This document shows, piece by piece, positions 1-8,097 of a DNA stretch of 64,000 bases. The stretch lies in the NCBI GenBank assembly GCA_030715135.1, contig JAUYVH010000003.1, forward strand, positions 206,371-270,370, in the 5' to 3' direction. A program made the position numbers and the translations under genes. Position 1 is the stretch's first letter. Every line of letters begins with the position of its first letter. Under the pieces are notes generated by a model that worked only from the letters and a program-made list of their open reading frames with translations, made no database searches and had not been told where the DNA came from. Origin of the DNA: Keguizhuia sedimenti (GTDB lineage: Bacteria > Pseudomonadota > Gammaproteobacteria > Burkholderiales > Burkholderiaceae_D).

Positions 1-334
1 GTCTGGTAAGCAGCCATACCATGAGGTAATAGGCGGAAGCGGTTGCAACACAGCTCAACGCAAGGCTCAGCCAGAAGTTCCATTCAATGCGAAGGAGAAT
101 CGGCAGCAAGAGAAAAAGCGCCAATGAGGGAATCACTAACCAGAAAATGCCTTGCGATAAGGCGGCGATTTGTTTTGTGTCGCCGGTCTCCACATACATC
201 CAGATAAAAGCCAGTAAGGAAGTAAGCGGCAGTGAGGCCAGTATCGCCGCCCAAAATGAATTGCGTTTTGCAATCTCCGATACCGCAACGATGATAATCG
301 ATGTCACGACGATCTTGACGGCGTATTGCCACAT
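1..334 (-). CDS. DUF3147-family membrane protein (partial, runs off the left edge)
   Basis: An open frame reads leftwards from an ATG at 334 to the window edge, giving 111 residues without a stop. The start is supported by AAGGAG about 8 bases upstream. The peptide begins MWQYAVKIVVTSIIIVAVSE and contains about three to four hydrophobic segments separated by short polar loops, including a conserved-looking stretch around SEIAKRNS and a WMYVETGDT loop. This pattern matches the small DUF3147 inner-membrane proteins as I remember them; no function is established for the family. The true C-terminus is outside the window. No operon partner is visible, because the next gene (ntrC) ends about 350 bases away on the same strand. 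Confidence 0.75.
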   Translation of the reverse strand, partial: MWQYAVKIVVTSIIIVAVSEIAKRNSFWAAILASLPLTSLLAFIWMYVETGDTKQIAALSQGIFWLVIPSLALFLLLPILLRIEWNFWLSLALSCVATASAYYLMVWLLTR

Positions 335-688
335 AAGGCTGCTCCTTGCGGATGATATATGCAGATTATGCGATTTTACCAATACCGTCTGATAAGGCCA
401 TTTTTATTATGCCGCTCTTCCTCCGTGGTTCAAGACGGCATTTTTATTCATTATTTTGTACGGTGGAAGATTTTCTACCTGGGGTGTTGCCGGGCCAGCC
501 GGAATGGCGTACCGCGATCATGACTCCAGCCTCTCAGATGCCGCACTGAATCAGGCAGGCCGAAAACAAGCCTCGCTGGCAAAGAAAGTTCGTTTAAATA
601 TAAAGACAGGCCAGCCTATAGGCGGATGCCGGGCGGCATGCTTATCGACCGATTCTGCTCGATAAAACCTCATCTGCGGCACATAGCT
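335..688. other. Intergenic stretch between ntrC end and the DUF3147 gene
   Basis: No convincing gene. A short inverted repeat (ATGCC-GGGC-GGCAT) near 626-640 could help end ntrC transcription, but no U-run follows it. A second weak dyad (ATGCCG...CGGCAT followed by TTTTATT) lies near 409-442. One plus-strand frame at about 510-600 contains a stretch loosely resembling histidine-phosphatase proteins but has no usable start or continuation. Confidence 0.4.
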
Positions 689-2242
689 TCATTCATCTTT
701 GACGCCATCAATGCCGAGCTCGTGAATTTTTCGGGTAATGGTGTTACGCCCTATCCCGAGACGCACGGCTGCATCGTTCTTGCGGCCGTGCGTATATCTC
801 AGCGCAGTCTTGATCAGGGCAGATTCGAACTGACGCCCCAGGGCATCCATGACCTCGGGTCTGCCGGCAGCAAGCATCTGCGCAGCCTCGGTTTCAAGCA
901 GCATGATCCAGTTTTTATCCGCCGTGCTCAAGCTTGACGGAGCAGCCGAAGGGGTTATCGGCGCAGTGCCATCCGCGCCGTTATCCTCATGCGCATGGCC
1001 GTTCGGCTTGTGAATGAATTCAGCACTATGTTCAAAACTGGGCACGGCCATGGTCACTGCCGGTGCCGACACAGGAGCAGGCGACTCCTGTCCTCCTATG
1101 AGTTCCTGCGGCAGATCCTTGACTTCGACAGTCTGGCCCGGCGCCATTACCGTGATCCAGTTGCACAGGTTTTCCAGTTGGCGCACATTTCCGGGAAGAT
1201 CCAGGCTCATCAGGAACTGCATCGCCTGTTCCGACATGCGTTTGGCCTCGACGCCGAGCTGTTTTGCGCTCTGGGCCAGAAAATATCGCGTCAGAATGGG
1301 AATATCTTCGCGCCGTTCGCGCAGGCTGGGCAAGCGCAGCCGAATGACGTTCAGGCGATGATACAAGTCCTCGCGGAACAGCCCTTCCCGGACACGCTGC
1401 TCAAGGTTCTGATGCGTCGCCGCGATCACTCGCACATTCGCCTTCAGGGGCTGATGGCCGCCGACGCGATAGAAGTGGCCATCGGACAGCACGCGCAGCA
1501 GGCGCGTCTGCAAATCAAAGGGCATGTCGCCGATCTCGTCCAGGAACAAGGTGCCGCCTTCGGCCTGCTCGAACCGCCCCCTGCGTGTTGCCTGTGCGCC
1601 GGTAAAAGCGCCCCGCTCATGGCCGAACAATTCCGACTCAAGCAGATCCTTCGGTATGGCGGCGGTATTCAGCGCGATAAATGGCTGAGATGAACGCGGG
1701 CTATGCTTGTGCAGTGCGCGTGCGACCAGTTCCTTGCCGGAGCCGGACTCGCCAGTGATCAATACGGTGACATTGGATTGCGAGAGCCGGCCGATTGCGC
1801 GAAAAACATCCTGCATGGCCGGCGCTTGCCCGAGGATCTCCGGCGTGTCCGTGCTGGCCTGTTCCACGCTGGCTTCACGCAGGCTTTCTTCGAGCGCACG
1901 CCGAATCAATTCCACGGCTTTGTCCAGATCGAACGGCTTGGCCAAATATTCGAACGCGCCGCCCTGAAATGCTGCTACCGCTGAATCCAGGTCGGAGAAT
2001 GCAGTCATGATGATGACGGGCAGGCCGGGATGCGCAGCCTTCACAGTCTGCAGCAGTGCCAGACCGGAGTCGCCAGGCATGCGTATATCGGAAACAAGTA
2101 CCTGTGGAGTCGACTTCTTCAGTGCTTCCATTGCATCGCGCGCATTGGAAAAGCTCATCGTCGCGAGGCTTTCCCGTGCCAGTGCTTTCTCCAGCACCCA
2201 GCGAATCGATTCGTCGTCGTCAACAATCCATATTGGTTTCAT
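689..2242 (-). CDS. ntrC: Nitrogen regulator NtrC (sigma-54-dependent response regulator)
   Basis: A 517-residue three-domain activator of nitrogen-regulated promoters. An N-terminal receiver domain spans residues 1-120, with the acidic pocket IVDDDES and the expected phospho-acceptor Asp52 in SDIRMPG. The central AAA+ domain (about 130-370) carries a Walker A motif GESGSGKE and the GAFTGA loop that contacts sigma-54. After a long Ala/Pro/Ser-rich linker (about 390-440), a Fis-type helix-turn-helix lies at the C-terminus ([12 protein letters not shown]). Its partner kinase gene ntrB lies 55 bases upstream on the same strand, and the target glnA follows further upstream. In enterobacteria phosphorylated NtrC binds TGCACYA-type dyads; such sites occur upstream of glnA here. 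The start ATG has no good alternative. Confidence 0.97.
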   Translation of the reverse strand: MKPIWIVDDDESIRWVLEKALARESLATMSFSNARDAMEALKKSTPQVLVSDIRMPGDSGLALLQTVKAAHPGLPVIIMTAFSDLDSAVAAFQGGAFEYLAKPFDLDKAVELIRRALEESLREASVEQASTDTPEILGQAPAMQDVFRAIGRLSQSNVTVLITGESGSGKELVARALHKHSPRSSQPFIALNTAAIPKDLLESELFGHERGAFTGAQATRRGRFEQAEGGTLFLDEIGDMPFDLQTRLLRVLSDGHFYRVGGHQPLKANVRVIAATHQNLEQRVREGLFREDLYHRLNVIRLRLPSLRERREDIPILTRYFLAQSAKQLGVEAKRMSEQAMQFLMSLDLPGNVRQLENLCNWITVMAPGQTVEVKDLPQELIGGQESPAPVSAPAVTMAVPSFEHSAEFIHKPNGHAHEDNGADGTAPITPSAAPSSLSTADKNWIMLLETEAAQMLAAGRPEVMDALGRQFESALIKTALRYTHGRKNDAAVRLGIGRNTITRKIHELGIDGVKDE

Positions 2243-2297
2243 ATTTTTTGATTTCCGCTTTCGCCAACCATTTTCTTCTCATTGCTCTGCATGCTGC

Positions 2298-3371
2298 TTA
2301 TGGCAGGGGAATGAGTATTCTAAAATCCGTGTGGCCAGGCCTGCTATCGCATTCGATCACCCCCATGTGCTGTTGAACGAATGTCTGCGCCAGCGTTAAA
2401 CCCAGTCCGCTGCCGCCCTCCCGTCCGGACACGAGAGGATAAAAAATCCTGTCCAGAATATCAGGCGGTATCCCCGGTCCGTTGTCAATGATATGCAAGT
2501 CTAATGCCAACCGATATCGCACCTTGGCAATCGTTACCGAACGTGCAACGCGCGTGCGTAGAGTCAGTTCCGCATTACCGGTTTTGATCCTGTCGGACAA
2601 GGCTTGCGCGGCATTGTGGGCGATGTTCAGCACTGCCTGAATCAATTGTTCCTTATCGCCGCGGAATTCAGGAATGGACAGATCGTAATCCCGCTTGATC
2701 GTCAAACCATTGGGAAACTCTGCCACGATCAGGCTGCGTACCCTCTCGCAAACCTCATGGATATTCACGTCGCCGACAATATGAGGACGGCGGTGCGGCG
2801 CCAGTAATCTGTCGACTAGGGTTTGCAGGCGATCTGCTTCCTTGATGATAACCTGCGTATATTCGCCCAGTTCCTTCAAATGGTGCTCCGGCAGTTCCAG
2901 TTCAAGCAATTGCGCGGCACCGCGTATCCCGCCCAGGGGATTTTTTATTTCATGCGCCAGGTTGCGGATCAATTCCTTGTTCGCCTGGCTTTGATCAAGC
3001 AGCCTTTCTTCACGGTTCAATTTCAGCTGCTGTTCGTTTTCATGCAACTCCATCAGTACCGGCAGGTCCGGGTTGTCCAGGACCATGACAATGACTTGCA
3101 ACTGCAAGGGTTCGCGCCCTGCCCGCTCCAGAATCATATCCTGCCGTTTTACGCTGAACTGGTGATCCAGCGCCTGCTCGAAGATCTCTGCAATTTCTTC
3201 TCCGTTCACGAACAGGTCCTGGGGTTTTTGATGCGCCAGGTTCTTGAAAGAGCTTTCCAGCAGATTTTCCGCCGCAGGATTGGCATAGGCAATGCAAGCT
3301 TCTGCATCCAGTACAAGCACTGCCGACGCCAGCAGGTCCAGTCCGTCCAGGGAAATAGTGGAGGTATTCAC
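2298..3371 (-). CDS. ntrB: Nitrogen sensor histidine kinase NtrB
   Basis: A 357-residue cytosolic kinase/phosphatase with no membrane segment. A PAS domain covers about residues 8-115. The HisKA motif is NLAHEIKNPLGGIRG with phospho-acceptor His140, and a C-terminal ATPase domain has the N box (NIAHNAAQAL) and G boxes (DNGPGIP, GGSGLGL). This is the classical NtrB/GlnL architecture; PII protein normally controls it. The frame starts with GTG at 3371, preceded by GGA about 6 bases upstream, because no nearby in-frame ATG covers the PAS start. It is separated from ntrC by 55 bases and is almost certainly co-transcribed with it. The terminator of the preceding DUF4124 gene lies immediately upstream, so an own promoter or read-through is needed. 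Confidence 0.95.
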   Translation of the reverse strand: MNTSTISLDGLDLLASAVLVLDAEACIAYANPAAENLLESSFKNLAHQKPQDLFVNGEEIAEIFEQALDHQFSVKRQDMILERAGREPLQLQVIVMVLDNPDLPVLMELHENEQQLKLNREERLLDQSQANKELIRNLAHEIKNPLGGIRGAAQLLELELPEHHLKELGEYTQVIIKEADRLQTLVDRLLAPHRRPHIVGDVNIHEVCERVRSLIVAEFPNGLTIKRDYDLSIPEFRGDKEQLIQAVLNIAHNAAQALSDRIKTGNAELTLRTRVARSVTIAKVRYRLALDLHIIDNGPGIPPDILDRIFYPLVSGREGGSGLGLTLAQTFVQQHMGVIECDSRPGHTDFRILIPLP

Positions 3372-3385
3372 ATTGTTCCAAAAAT

Positions 3386-3408
3386 AAAAGCCGCATCGAG
3401 CGGCTTTT
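3386..3408 (-). terminator. Rho-independent terminator after the DUF4124 gene
   Basis: A perfect 9-bp stem AAAAGCCGC / GCGGCTTTT with a 5-base loop. Read on the minus strand it is followed by TTTTATTTT. It lies between the stop of the DUF4124 gene and the GTG of ntrB, so it separates glnA/DUF4124 transcription from ntrBC. Confidence 0.8.
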
Positions 3409-3430
3409 TAATGCAAGCGGGATGCCAGAT

Positions 3431-3922
3431 CTATTTTAGGTTACCGATCTCGCGCTTCAAGGCTTCGATGTTTTTCTCGGTGCGGTTCATGTCTTCCTTC
3501 ATGGATGCCACGCGCTCCTGATACTTTGCGTAATTCCGTTCATTGCCCTGACGCTCCGGCTCGCCGTTGTTGAATTCTTTTTTCAATTCAGCCAGCTTCT
3601 TCTCTTCGGTCTTCATTTCTTCTGTAAGAATCTGCAGCCGATCATTGTCACGAGCCTTCTGGGTCGTGCTGTCGATCTTGGGAAATTCCGGTGGCGTGGC
3701 AATGCTGGGTTTTGCCGCTGCTGTTTGCGCCACTGCCTTTTTATAGGGAGACGGAATCATGGTCACGCCTTGCAAATCGACGCGCTTGCAGCCTTTTGTG
3801 AGGCCGGTATTCTTATATTCTTTAAAACCTTGTTCGTTCGTGCACACATAGACTTCGCTTTGCGCGTAAACGGAGGCAGATAAGGTACAAAGAATTATTA
3901 ATGCTGAAAGTTGCGTTCTCAT
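3431..3922 (-). CDS. DUF4124-domain periplasmic protein with C-terminal coiled coil
   Basis: A 163-residue protein with a signal peptide (MRTQLSALIILCTLSASVYA, cleavage probably after YA). The mature N-terminus has the short DUF4124 pattern EVYVCTNEQGFKEYKNT with two cysteines, followed by a charged Lys/Glu-rich C-terminal half (about 95-163) that should form a coiled coil. Function is unknown; DUF4124 proteins are common envelope proteins of beta- and gammaproteobacteria. It sits between glnA and ntrB on the same strand but has terminators on both sides (4029-4058 and 3386-3408), so it is probably its own transcription unit. Its position inside the nitrogen cluster need not imply a nitrogen role. 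Confidence 0.85.
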   Translation of the reverse strand: MRTQLSALIILCTLSASVYAQSEVYVCTNEQGFKEYKNTGLTKGCKRVDLQGVTMIPSPYKKAVAQTAAAKPSIATPPEFPKIDSTTQKARDNDRLQILTEEMKTEEKKLAELKKEFNNGEPERQGNERNYAKYQERVASMKEDMNRTEKNIEALKREIGNLK

Positions 3923-4028
3923 AAACTTTCCCTAAAGAAACTTTTTATTCGTTGTGTAAGTTTATGATAGGAATCAAGGATTTACAAACATTGAGCATTA
4001 TTTTGTCGTCAGGAAACAAAGTTCCAAT

Positions 4029-4058
4029 AAAAAAGACGGAAAGAAACTTTCCGTCTTT
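4029..4058 (-). terminator. Rho-independent terminator of glnA
   Basis: A perfect 12-bp stem AAAGACGGAAAG / CTTTCCGTCTTT with a 3-base loop, followed on the minus strand by a run of Ts. It lies 37 bases downstream of the glnA stop codon. Confidence 0.9.
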
Positions 4059-4094
4059 GCACGAATGCCCTGAGTTCGGCGCCCTGAATTCAGC

Positions 4095-5510
4095 TTACAG
4101 CGAGTAGTACATATCGAACTCGACTGGATGCGTGGTCATGCGGAAACGCTGCACTTCCTGCATTTTCAGCTCAATATAGGCATCGATCATGCTGTTGCTG
4201 AATACGCCGCCGCGGGTCAGGAACTCGCGATCCTTGTCGAGGGCTTCCAATGCCTGATCCAGGGAATGGCAAACGGTTGGGATCTTTGCATCTTCTTCTG
4301 GCGGCAGATGATAGAGATCCTTGGTCGCTGCTTCACCCGGATGGATCTTGTTCTGTACGCCATCCAGTCCAGCCATCAACAGCGCGGCAAAGCACAGGTA
4401 GGGATTTGCCAGAGGATCCGGGAAACGAGCCTCAACACGACGTCCCTTCGGATTCGCAACGTGAGGAATACGGATCGATGCGGAACGGTTGCGTGCCGAA
4501 TAGGCCAGCTTGACCGGTGCTTCGTAACCTGGAACCAGACGTTTGTAGGAGTTGGTGCCTGGATTGGTGATCGCATTCAGTGCCTTGGCATGCTTGATGA
4601 TGCCGCCGATGTAGTACAGCGCAAATTCGGAGAGACCGGCATAGCCGTCACCAGCGAACAGGTTCTTGCCGTCTTTCCAGACCGACTGGTGCACGTGCAT
4701 GCCCGAACCGTTGTCACCGACGATAGGTTTCGGCATGAAGGTTGCGGTCTTGCCGTAGGTGTGCGCGACGTTCCAGATGACATATTTCATGTTCTGGGTC
4801 CAGTCAGCACGCTCGACCAGCGTGGAGAACTTGGTGCCGAGCTCATTCTGGCCTGCGCCTGCCACTTCATGGTGGTGCACTTCAACCGGGATGCCCATGG
4901 CTTCCAGGATCATGCTCATTTCGGAACGCATGTCTTGCGAGCTGTCGACCGGAGGAACCGGGAAATAACCGCCTTTTACCGTTGGACGATGGCCTGTATT
5001 GCCGCCTTCAATCTTTTCGCCGGTGTACCAGGAAGCTTCTTCGGCATCGATCTTGACGAAACAGCCGGACATGTCGACGTTCCAGCGCACGCTGTCGAAA
5101 ATGAAGAATTCAGGCTCTGGACCGAAGTAAGCGGTATCGCCCAGTCCGGACGATTTCAGGTAGGCTTCAGCGCGCTTGGCGATCGAACGCGGATCGCGGT
5201 CATAGCCCTTGCCGTCGGATGGTTCGATCACGTCACATTGCATGAAGAGAGTCGTCTCTTCCATGAACGGATCGATATTGGCGGTATTCGGATCCGGCAT
5301 CAGGATCATGTCGGATGCTTCGATGCCCTTCCAGCCAGCAATCGAAGAACCGTCAAACGCATGGCCGGACTCGAACTTGTCCATATCAAAGTGCGAAACA
5401 GGCACAGTCACATGCTGTTCCTTGCCTCGTGTGTCAGCAAAGCGAAGATCAACGAATTTGACTTCGTTTTCTTTCACTATCTTCAAGACCTCTGCGGCCG
5501 TTTTTGCCAT
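4095..5510 (-). CDS. glnA: Glutamine synthetase type I
   Basis: A 471-residue dodecameric GS-I enzyme that forms glutamine from glutamate, ammonia and ATP in the cytosol. Signatures seen include [17 protein letters not shown], the [12 protein letters not shown] metal/glutamate-binding region, the ATP-binding [16 protein letters not shown] region, and NRSASIRIP. Tyr400 in [10 protein letters not shown] is the expected adenylylation site for GlnE control. Length is normal for the GSI-beta class. A strong terminator follows the gene. Upstream, a sigma-54-type promoter (5638-5653) and three good NtrC-like dyads support control by NtrBC. The leader would be roughly 115 bases. Confidence 0.98.
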   Translation of the reverse strand: MAKTAAEVLKIVKENEVKFVDLRFADTRGKEQHVTVPVSHFDMDKFESGHAFDGSSIAGWKGIEASDMILMPDPNTANIDPFMEETTLFMQCDVIEPSDGKGYDRDPRSIAKRAEAYLKSSGLGDTAYFGPEPEFFIFDSVRWNVDMSGCFVKIDAEEASWYTGEKIEGGNTGHRPTVKGGYFPVPPVDSSQDMRSEMSMILEAMGIPVEVHHHEVAGAGQNELGTKFSTLVERADWTQNMKYVIWNVAHTYGKTATFMPKPIVGDNGSGMHVHQSVWKDGKNLFAGDGYAGLSEFALYYIGGIIKHAKALNAITNPGTNSYKRLVPGYEAPVKLAYSARNRSASIRIPHVANPKGRRVEARFPDPLANPYLCFAALLMAGLDGVQNKIHPGEAATKDLYHLPPEEDAKIPTVCHSLDQALEALDKDREFLTRGGVFSNSMIDAYIELKMQEVQRFRMTTHPVEFDMYYSL

Positions 5511-5637
5511 GCGAATCTCCTAAATGAGCAAAATAGAAATTATTGGATCAAATACTTGAGTCAACTGTCTGCAATCTTCTGCCAACAGTATCGTTTTATT
5601 ATGAAATAAATACGCCTGAAACTCAGGATGCGATAAT

Positions 5638-5653
5638 AGCAGAAACCATGCCA
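5638..5653 (-). promoter_or_regulatory. Sigma-54-type promoter of glnA
   Basis: On the minus strand 5653-5638 reads TGGCATGGTTTCTGCT. The GG and GC elements are exactly 10 bases apart and fit the -24/-12 consensus TGGCAY-R-N4-TTGCW. Transcription should start near 5627, giving a leader of about 115 bases to the glnA start. No other candidate in the region has correct spacing: a TTGGCAG...TTGCA motif near 5570-5583 is one base short. Confidence 0.7.
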
Positions 5654-5664
5654 CCATTTGGTGC
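5650..5664. promoter_or_regulatory. Degenerate NtrC-like site overlapping the glnA -24 element
   Basis: GCCACCATTTGGTGC contains CACCA and TGGTG half-sites, but spaced one base closer than in the three upstream sites. It overlaps the -24 element. It may be a weak NtrC site or chance. Confidence 0.3.
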
Positions 5665-5760
5665 TAAGCACCGCAGACATTTTCTTAAAGAAACTAGGTT
5701 TTTTACTGAAAAATCGCCGAAATTAGATACAATATTGATGTGTTGCCAAATTACTACGAG

Positions 5761-5775
5761 GCACCATCTTGGTGC
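5761..5775. promoter_or_regulatory. NtrC-binding site 1 (glnA enhancer)
   Basis: GCACCATCTTGGTGC is a perfect dyad (GCACCA-N3-TGGTGC) matching the enterobacterial NtrC consensus. Its centre is about 140 bases upstream of the predicted glnA start point, a typical enhancer distance. Confidence 0.75.
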
Positions 5776-5789
5776 ATACGGCACATAAT

Positions 5790-5804
5790 GCACTGCATTG
5801 GTGC
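5790..5804. promoter_or_regulatory. NtrC-binding site 2 (glnA enhancer)
   Basis: GCACTGCATTGGTGC is a near-perfect dyad of the same type. Its centre lies 29 bases from that of site 1, close to three helical turns, which would suit cooperative binding of NtrC dimers. Confidence 0.7.
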
Positions 5805-5830
5805 GCTACAGGGAGGGTGATTCTTGTTAC

Positions 5831-5845
5831 GCACCTTTTTTGTGC
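5831..5845. promoter_or_regulatory. NtrC-binding site 3
   Basis: GCACCTTTTTTGTGC keeps both GCAC/GTGC ends and the 15-base length, with a weaker inner half. It is 41 bases from site 2 and 73 bases upstream of the rhodanese gene start, so it could act on either gene. Confidence 0.5.
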
Positions 5846-5917
5846 GCAGTGCTTGCACCATAAGTTTTGCTTTCTTTTCAAAGTTTTTATAGACCTCGTT
5901 TCTGGATCAAATTAACT

Positions 5918-6376
5918 ATGGCCGATAAAGATACTATTCTGGCAAAAGCTGTCGAGCGCGGTGAGTCTTTGCCCTATGCCGGAGCGCTGACACCACAAGA
6001 AGCCTTTCTTTTATTGCAGTCGGATCCCAGCATTAAGCTTGTTGATGTCCGCACGAATGCCGAACGGGATTGGATAGGCCGGGTTGCGATCAACAATGAT
6101 CAGCATCTTGCCGTTCAATGGAATCTGTATCCTCAAAACCAGCCGAATCCGGACTTCCTGAATCAATTGAGTCAATCGGCGAACAAGGAGGATGTGCTGT
6201 TATTTATGTGCCGGTCCGGAGTACGTTCCCGCCACGCTGCCACCATGGCTACGTCGAACGGCTATCGGAACTGTTTCGATATTCTTGAAGGGTTCGAGGG
6301 CGACAAAGATCCGGAAGGCCATCGAAAGATGGTCAACGGATGGTGCAAGGCAGGTCTGCCGTGGACGGGCGCGTAA
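5918..6376 (+). CDS. Rhodanese-domain protein
   Basis: A 152-residue single-domain rhodanese. The expected active-site cysteine lies in the loop CRSGVRSR, and the preceding strand LVDVRTNAERDWIGRV is the usual CH2-type motif. Such proteins transfer sulfane sulfur or bind it in the cytosol; the acceptor is unknown. The ATG at 5918 (MADKDTILAKAV) is chosen over an upstream TTG because the extra N-terminal residues look untranslated. The gene is divergent from glnA and shares its regulatory region with the NtrC-like sites, so nitrogen control is conceivable, but no sigma-54 promoter facing this gene was found. Confidence 0.85.
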   Translation: MADKDTILAKAVERGESLPYAGALTPQEAFLLLQSDPSIKLVDVRTNAERDWIGRVAINNDQHLAVQWNLYPQNQPNPDFLNQLSQSANKEDVLLFMCRSGVRSRHAATMATSNGYRNCFDILEGFEGDKDPEGHRKMVNGWCKAGLPWTGA

Positions 6377-6406
6377 ACGCGAAACCCCTCCTCTGTGATC
6401 CACCCT

Positions 6407-7753
6407 TTATTTAAGGACTGCCTCCTGTCCCTTCATTAACCAGAGCACACGTTTGCGTACGAAGTTGATATGGCTTCTCAATCCATACAATTCTTCCGCA
6501 AACGATAGTGGAATTGAAACCTGGTTAACCTTCTCCTCGATTTCGTTCAGGCGAGCCAATTGCGCCGAATAGACTTCGGTGCGCTTTTCCGGCGGAACTT
6601 CCTCGACTGCCTGCTCGACGGTGCGCAATTGGCCATACCATCGATATACCCGCGAACGGACCTTCCACACATATAAGGGAGGCACAATACGGGACAGCGG
6701 AATAAGCAAAGCGCCCAGGGCGACAATCACGACCCACATCCGCTCAAAGACATTGGCCAGCCAGAAAGGCATATAACGCTGCATGAAAGGCGGACCGTTT
6801 TTATAGAATTTTTCGGCGTCGCGCGCGACAGGAATCTCGGTATAACTCGCGGTCGGAAATTCACCCTGCTTGCGGAACCATCCTGCTCCGCCGTGGATTT
6901 CGGATGCCGCCTGCACGAACAGATCGACCAGAGCAGGATGCAGATCACCTCTTGCAACCAGCGTTGCGGTCGGCGCAATCAGATGATAATCCTTGGGTGG
7001 AAGATCGCGTCCCAGATCGACAATCCCTCGCGGCAGAACGACATGGGTCAAAAACGGAAAGCGGCGTGTATAGGCTTCGGCCTGTGCAAAATCGAAAAGC
7101 TTGATTCCCGGGGTCTGCAATAACATCTGTATCAGCAGCGCGTCCGGTGCGGAACTGAATACCATTCCATCGATGCGGCCGTCCAGCAACTGCACGGTGG
7201 CCGGAATGTTTTCCAGTGTGCCCAGAGTCAGATCATCCGGCTCGACTCCATTTACCGACAGGATTTTCCTGAACAACTGCGGCACTCCGCTGCCTTCAGG
7301 GCCGACGTTGATCTTCAGGCGCTTCAACTGGGTCAACTGCGTAATATTTTTTTTATCACGTATAAACAGCCATACCGGTTCAGTGAACAGGCTGCCCAGC
7401 GAAATCAGGCCTTTACGCTCTGCCTCCGCCTGATCGGTCGACCCGCTTTGAACAAAAGCGATGTCTACGCCGGATTGCGGATCATTCAGGCGTTGCAGGT
7501 TTTCATAAGAGCCTTGCGATGGCTTCAGGCTTAGCTGAATGCCCTGCTTGGCAAGCATTGCGGCATATTTTTTGGCGAATTCTTCATATGCGCTGTTTTC
7601 CTGACCGGTTGAAATGGTGACGTGCTTTGGCGGCGCCGGGTCGATCAACCGGTAAGCGATAAAGCACAGTGCCAAAACGACAATTACCGGAGGTCCGGCC
7701 GTTACGATGAAGTCACGCAGCGAAAATTTTGTGAAGTGGAATATTCTTGGCAT
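6407..7753 (-). CDS. TAXI-family solute-binding protein (TRAP-transporter type), membrane anchored
   Basis: A 448-residue protein. An N-terminal transmembrane segment (about residues 15-40, GPPVIVVLALCFIAYRLI) replaces a cleavable signal. It is followed by a TAXI-type periplasmic binding domain (about 45-310) with the characteristic VTISTGQENSAYEEFAKKYA opening and DIAFVQSGSTDQ. A second hydrophobic helix (about 335-360) and a C-terminal coiled-coil tail point back to the cytoplasm. TAXI proteins usually feed a fused DctQM permease, but none is adjacent, so this may be an orphan binding or sensing protein. It converges with the rhodanese gene, leaving 30 bases between the stops. Confidence 0.85.
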   Translation of the reverse strand: MPRIFHFTKFSLRDFIVTAGPPVIVVLALCFIAYRLIDPAPPKHVTISTGQENSAYEEFAKKYAAMLAKQGIQLSLKPSQGSYENLQRLNDPQSGVDIAFVQSGSTDQAEAERKGLISLGSLFTEPVWLFIRDKKNITQLTQLKRLKINVGPEGSGVPQLFRKILSVNGVEPDDLTLGTLENIPATVQLLDGRIDGMVFSSAPDALLIQMLLQTPGIKLFDFAQAEAYTRRFPFLTHVVLPRGIVDLGRDLPPKDYHLIAPTATLVARGDLHPALVDLFVQAASEIHGGAGWFRKQGEFPTASYTEIPVARDAEKFYKNGPPFMQRYMPFWLANVFERMWVVIVALGALLIPLSRIVPPLYVWKVRSRVYRWYGQLRTVEQAVEEVPPEKRTEVYSAQLARLNEIEEKVNQVSIPLSFAEELYGLRSHINFVRKRVLWLMKGQEAVLK

Positions 7754-8097
7754 GAATGCGGAGGCACCGGCTAATCGAAACCGCCAAGTGTAAAGGATGG
7801 CCGGAGAGACGCCTAGCTGCTTAACGATTCAGGATTCAGATATAGGCAGAACAAGCACAAGCCCCCCTACAATGCGCATCGCATGAGAGCATCTTGAAAA
7901 GATGCTCGCGGCTCGGAATCACAGAACAGAATGAGCGCGCAATTTACAGCTTTATCAATTGCGACTTTATAAGGACCGCAGATTAGCGGATCCATAATGC
8001 GCTGGAGGCGCCACTCGACAAATGGAAAACGCCGGCACTTTTCAATGCCGGCGTCATCATGCGGAATATGAAAAACTTCTGGTACTCGGCAAAGCGA
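7754..8097. other. Intergenic region between prfC and the TAXI gene
   Basis: It contains the prfC terminator (8026-8053) and a perfect 9-bp hairpin GAGCATCTT-GAA-AAGATGCTC at 7887-7907 with no U-run. No coding frame is convincing. The TAXI gene promoter is presumably here, but no strong -35/-10 pair stands out. Confidence 0.5.
8026..8053 (-). terminator. Rho-independent terminator of prfC
   Basis: A perfect 8-bp stem CGCCGGCA / TGCCGGCG, followed on the minus strand by TTTTCC. It lies 45 bases after the prfC stop. Confidence 0.75.

Noticed and set aside
5567-5584. TTGGCAG...TTGCA motif (minus strand) as a sigma-54 promoter of glnA
   Set aside because: The GG-GC spacing is 9 bases instead of 10. 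The motif at 5638-5653 has correct spacing and sits nearer the enhancer sites.
4128-5609. 493-codon frame opposite glnA
   Set aside because: Antisense shadow of a highly conserved gene with biased codon use.
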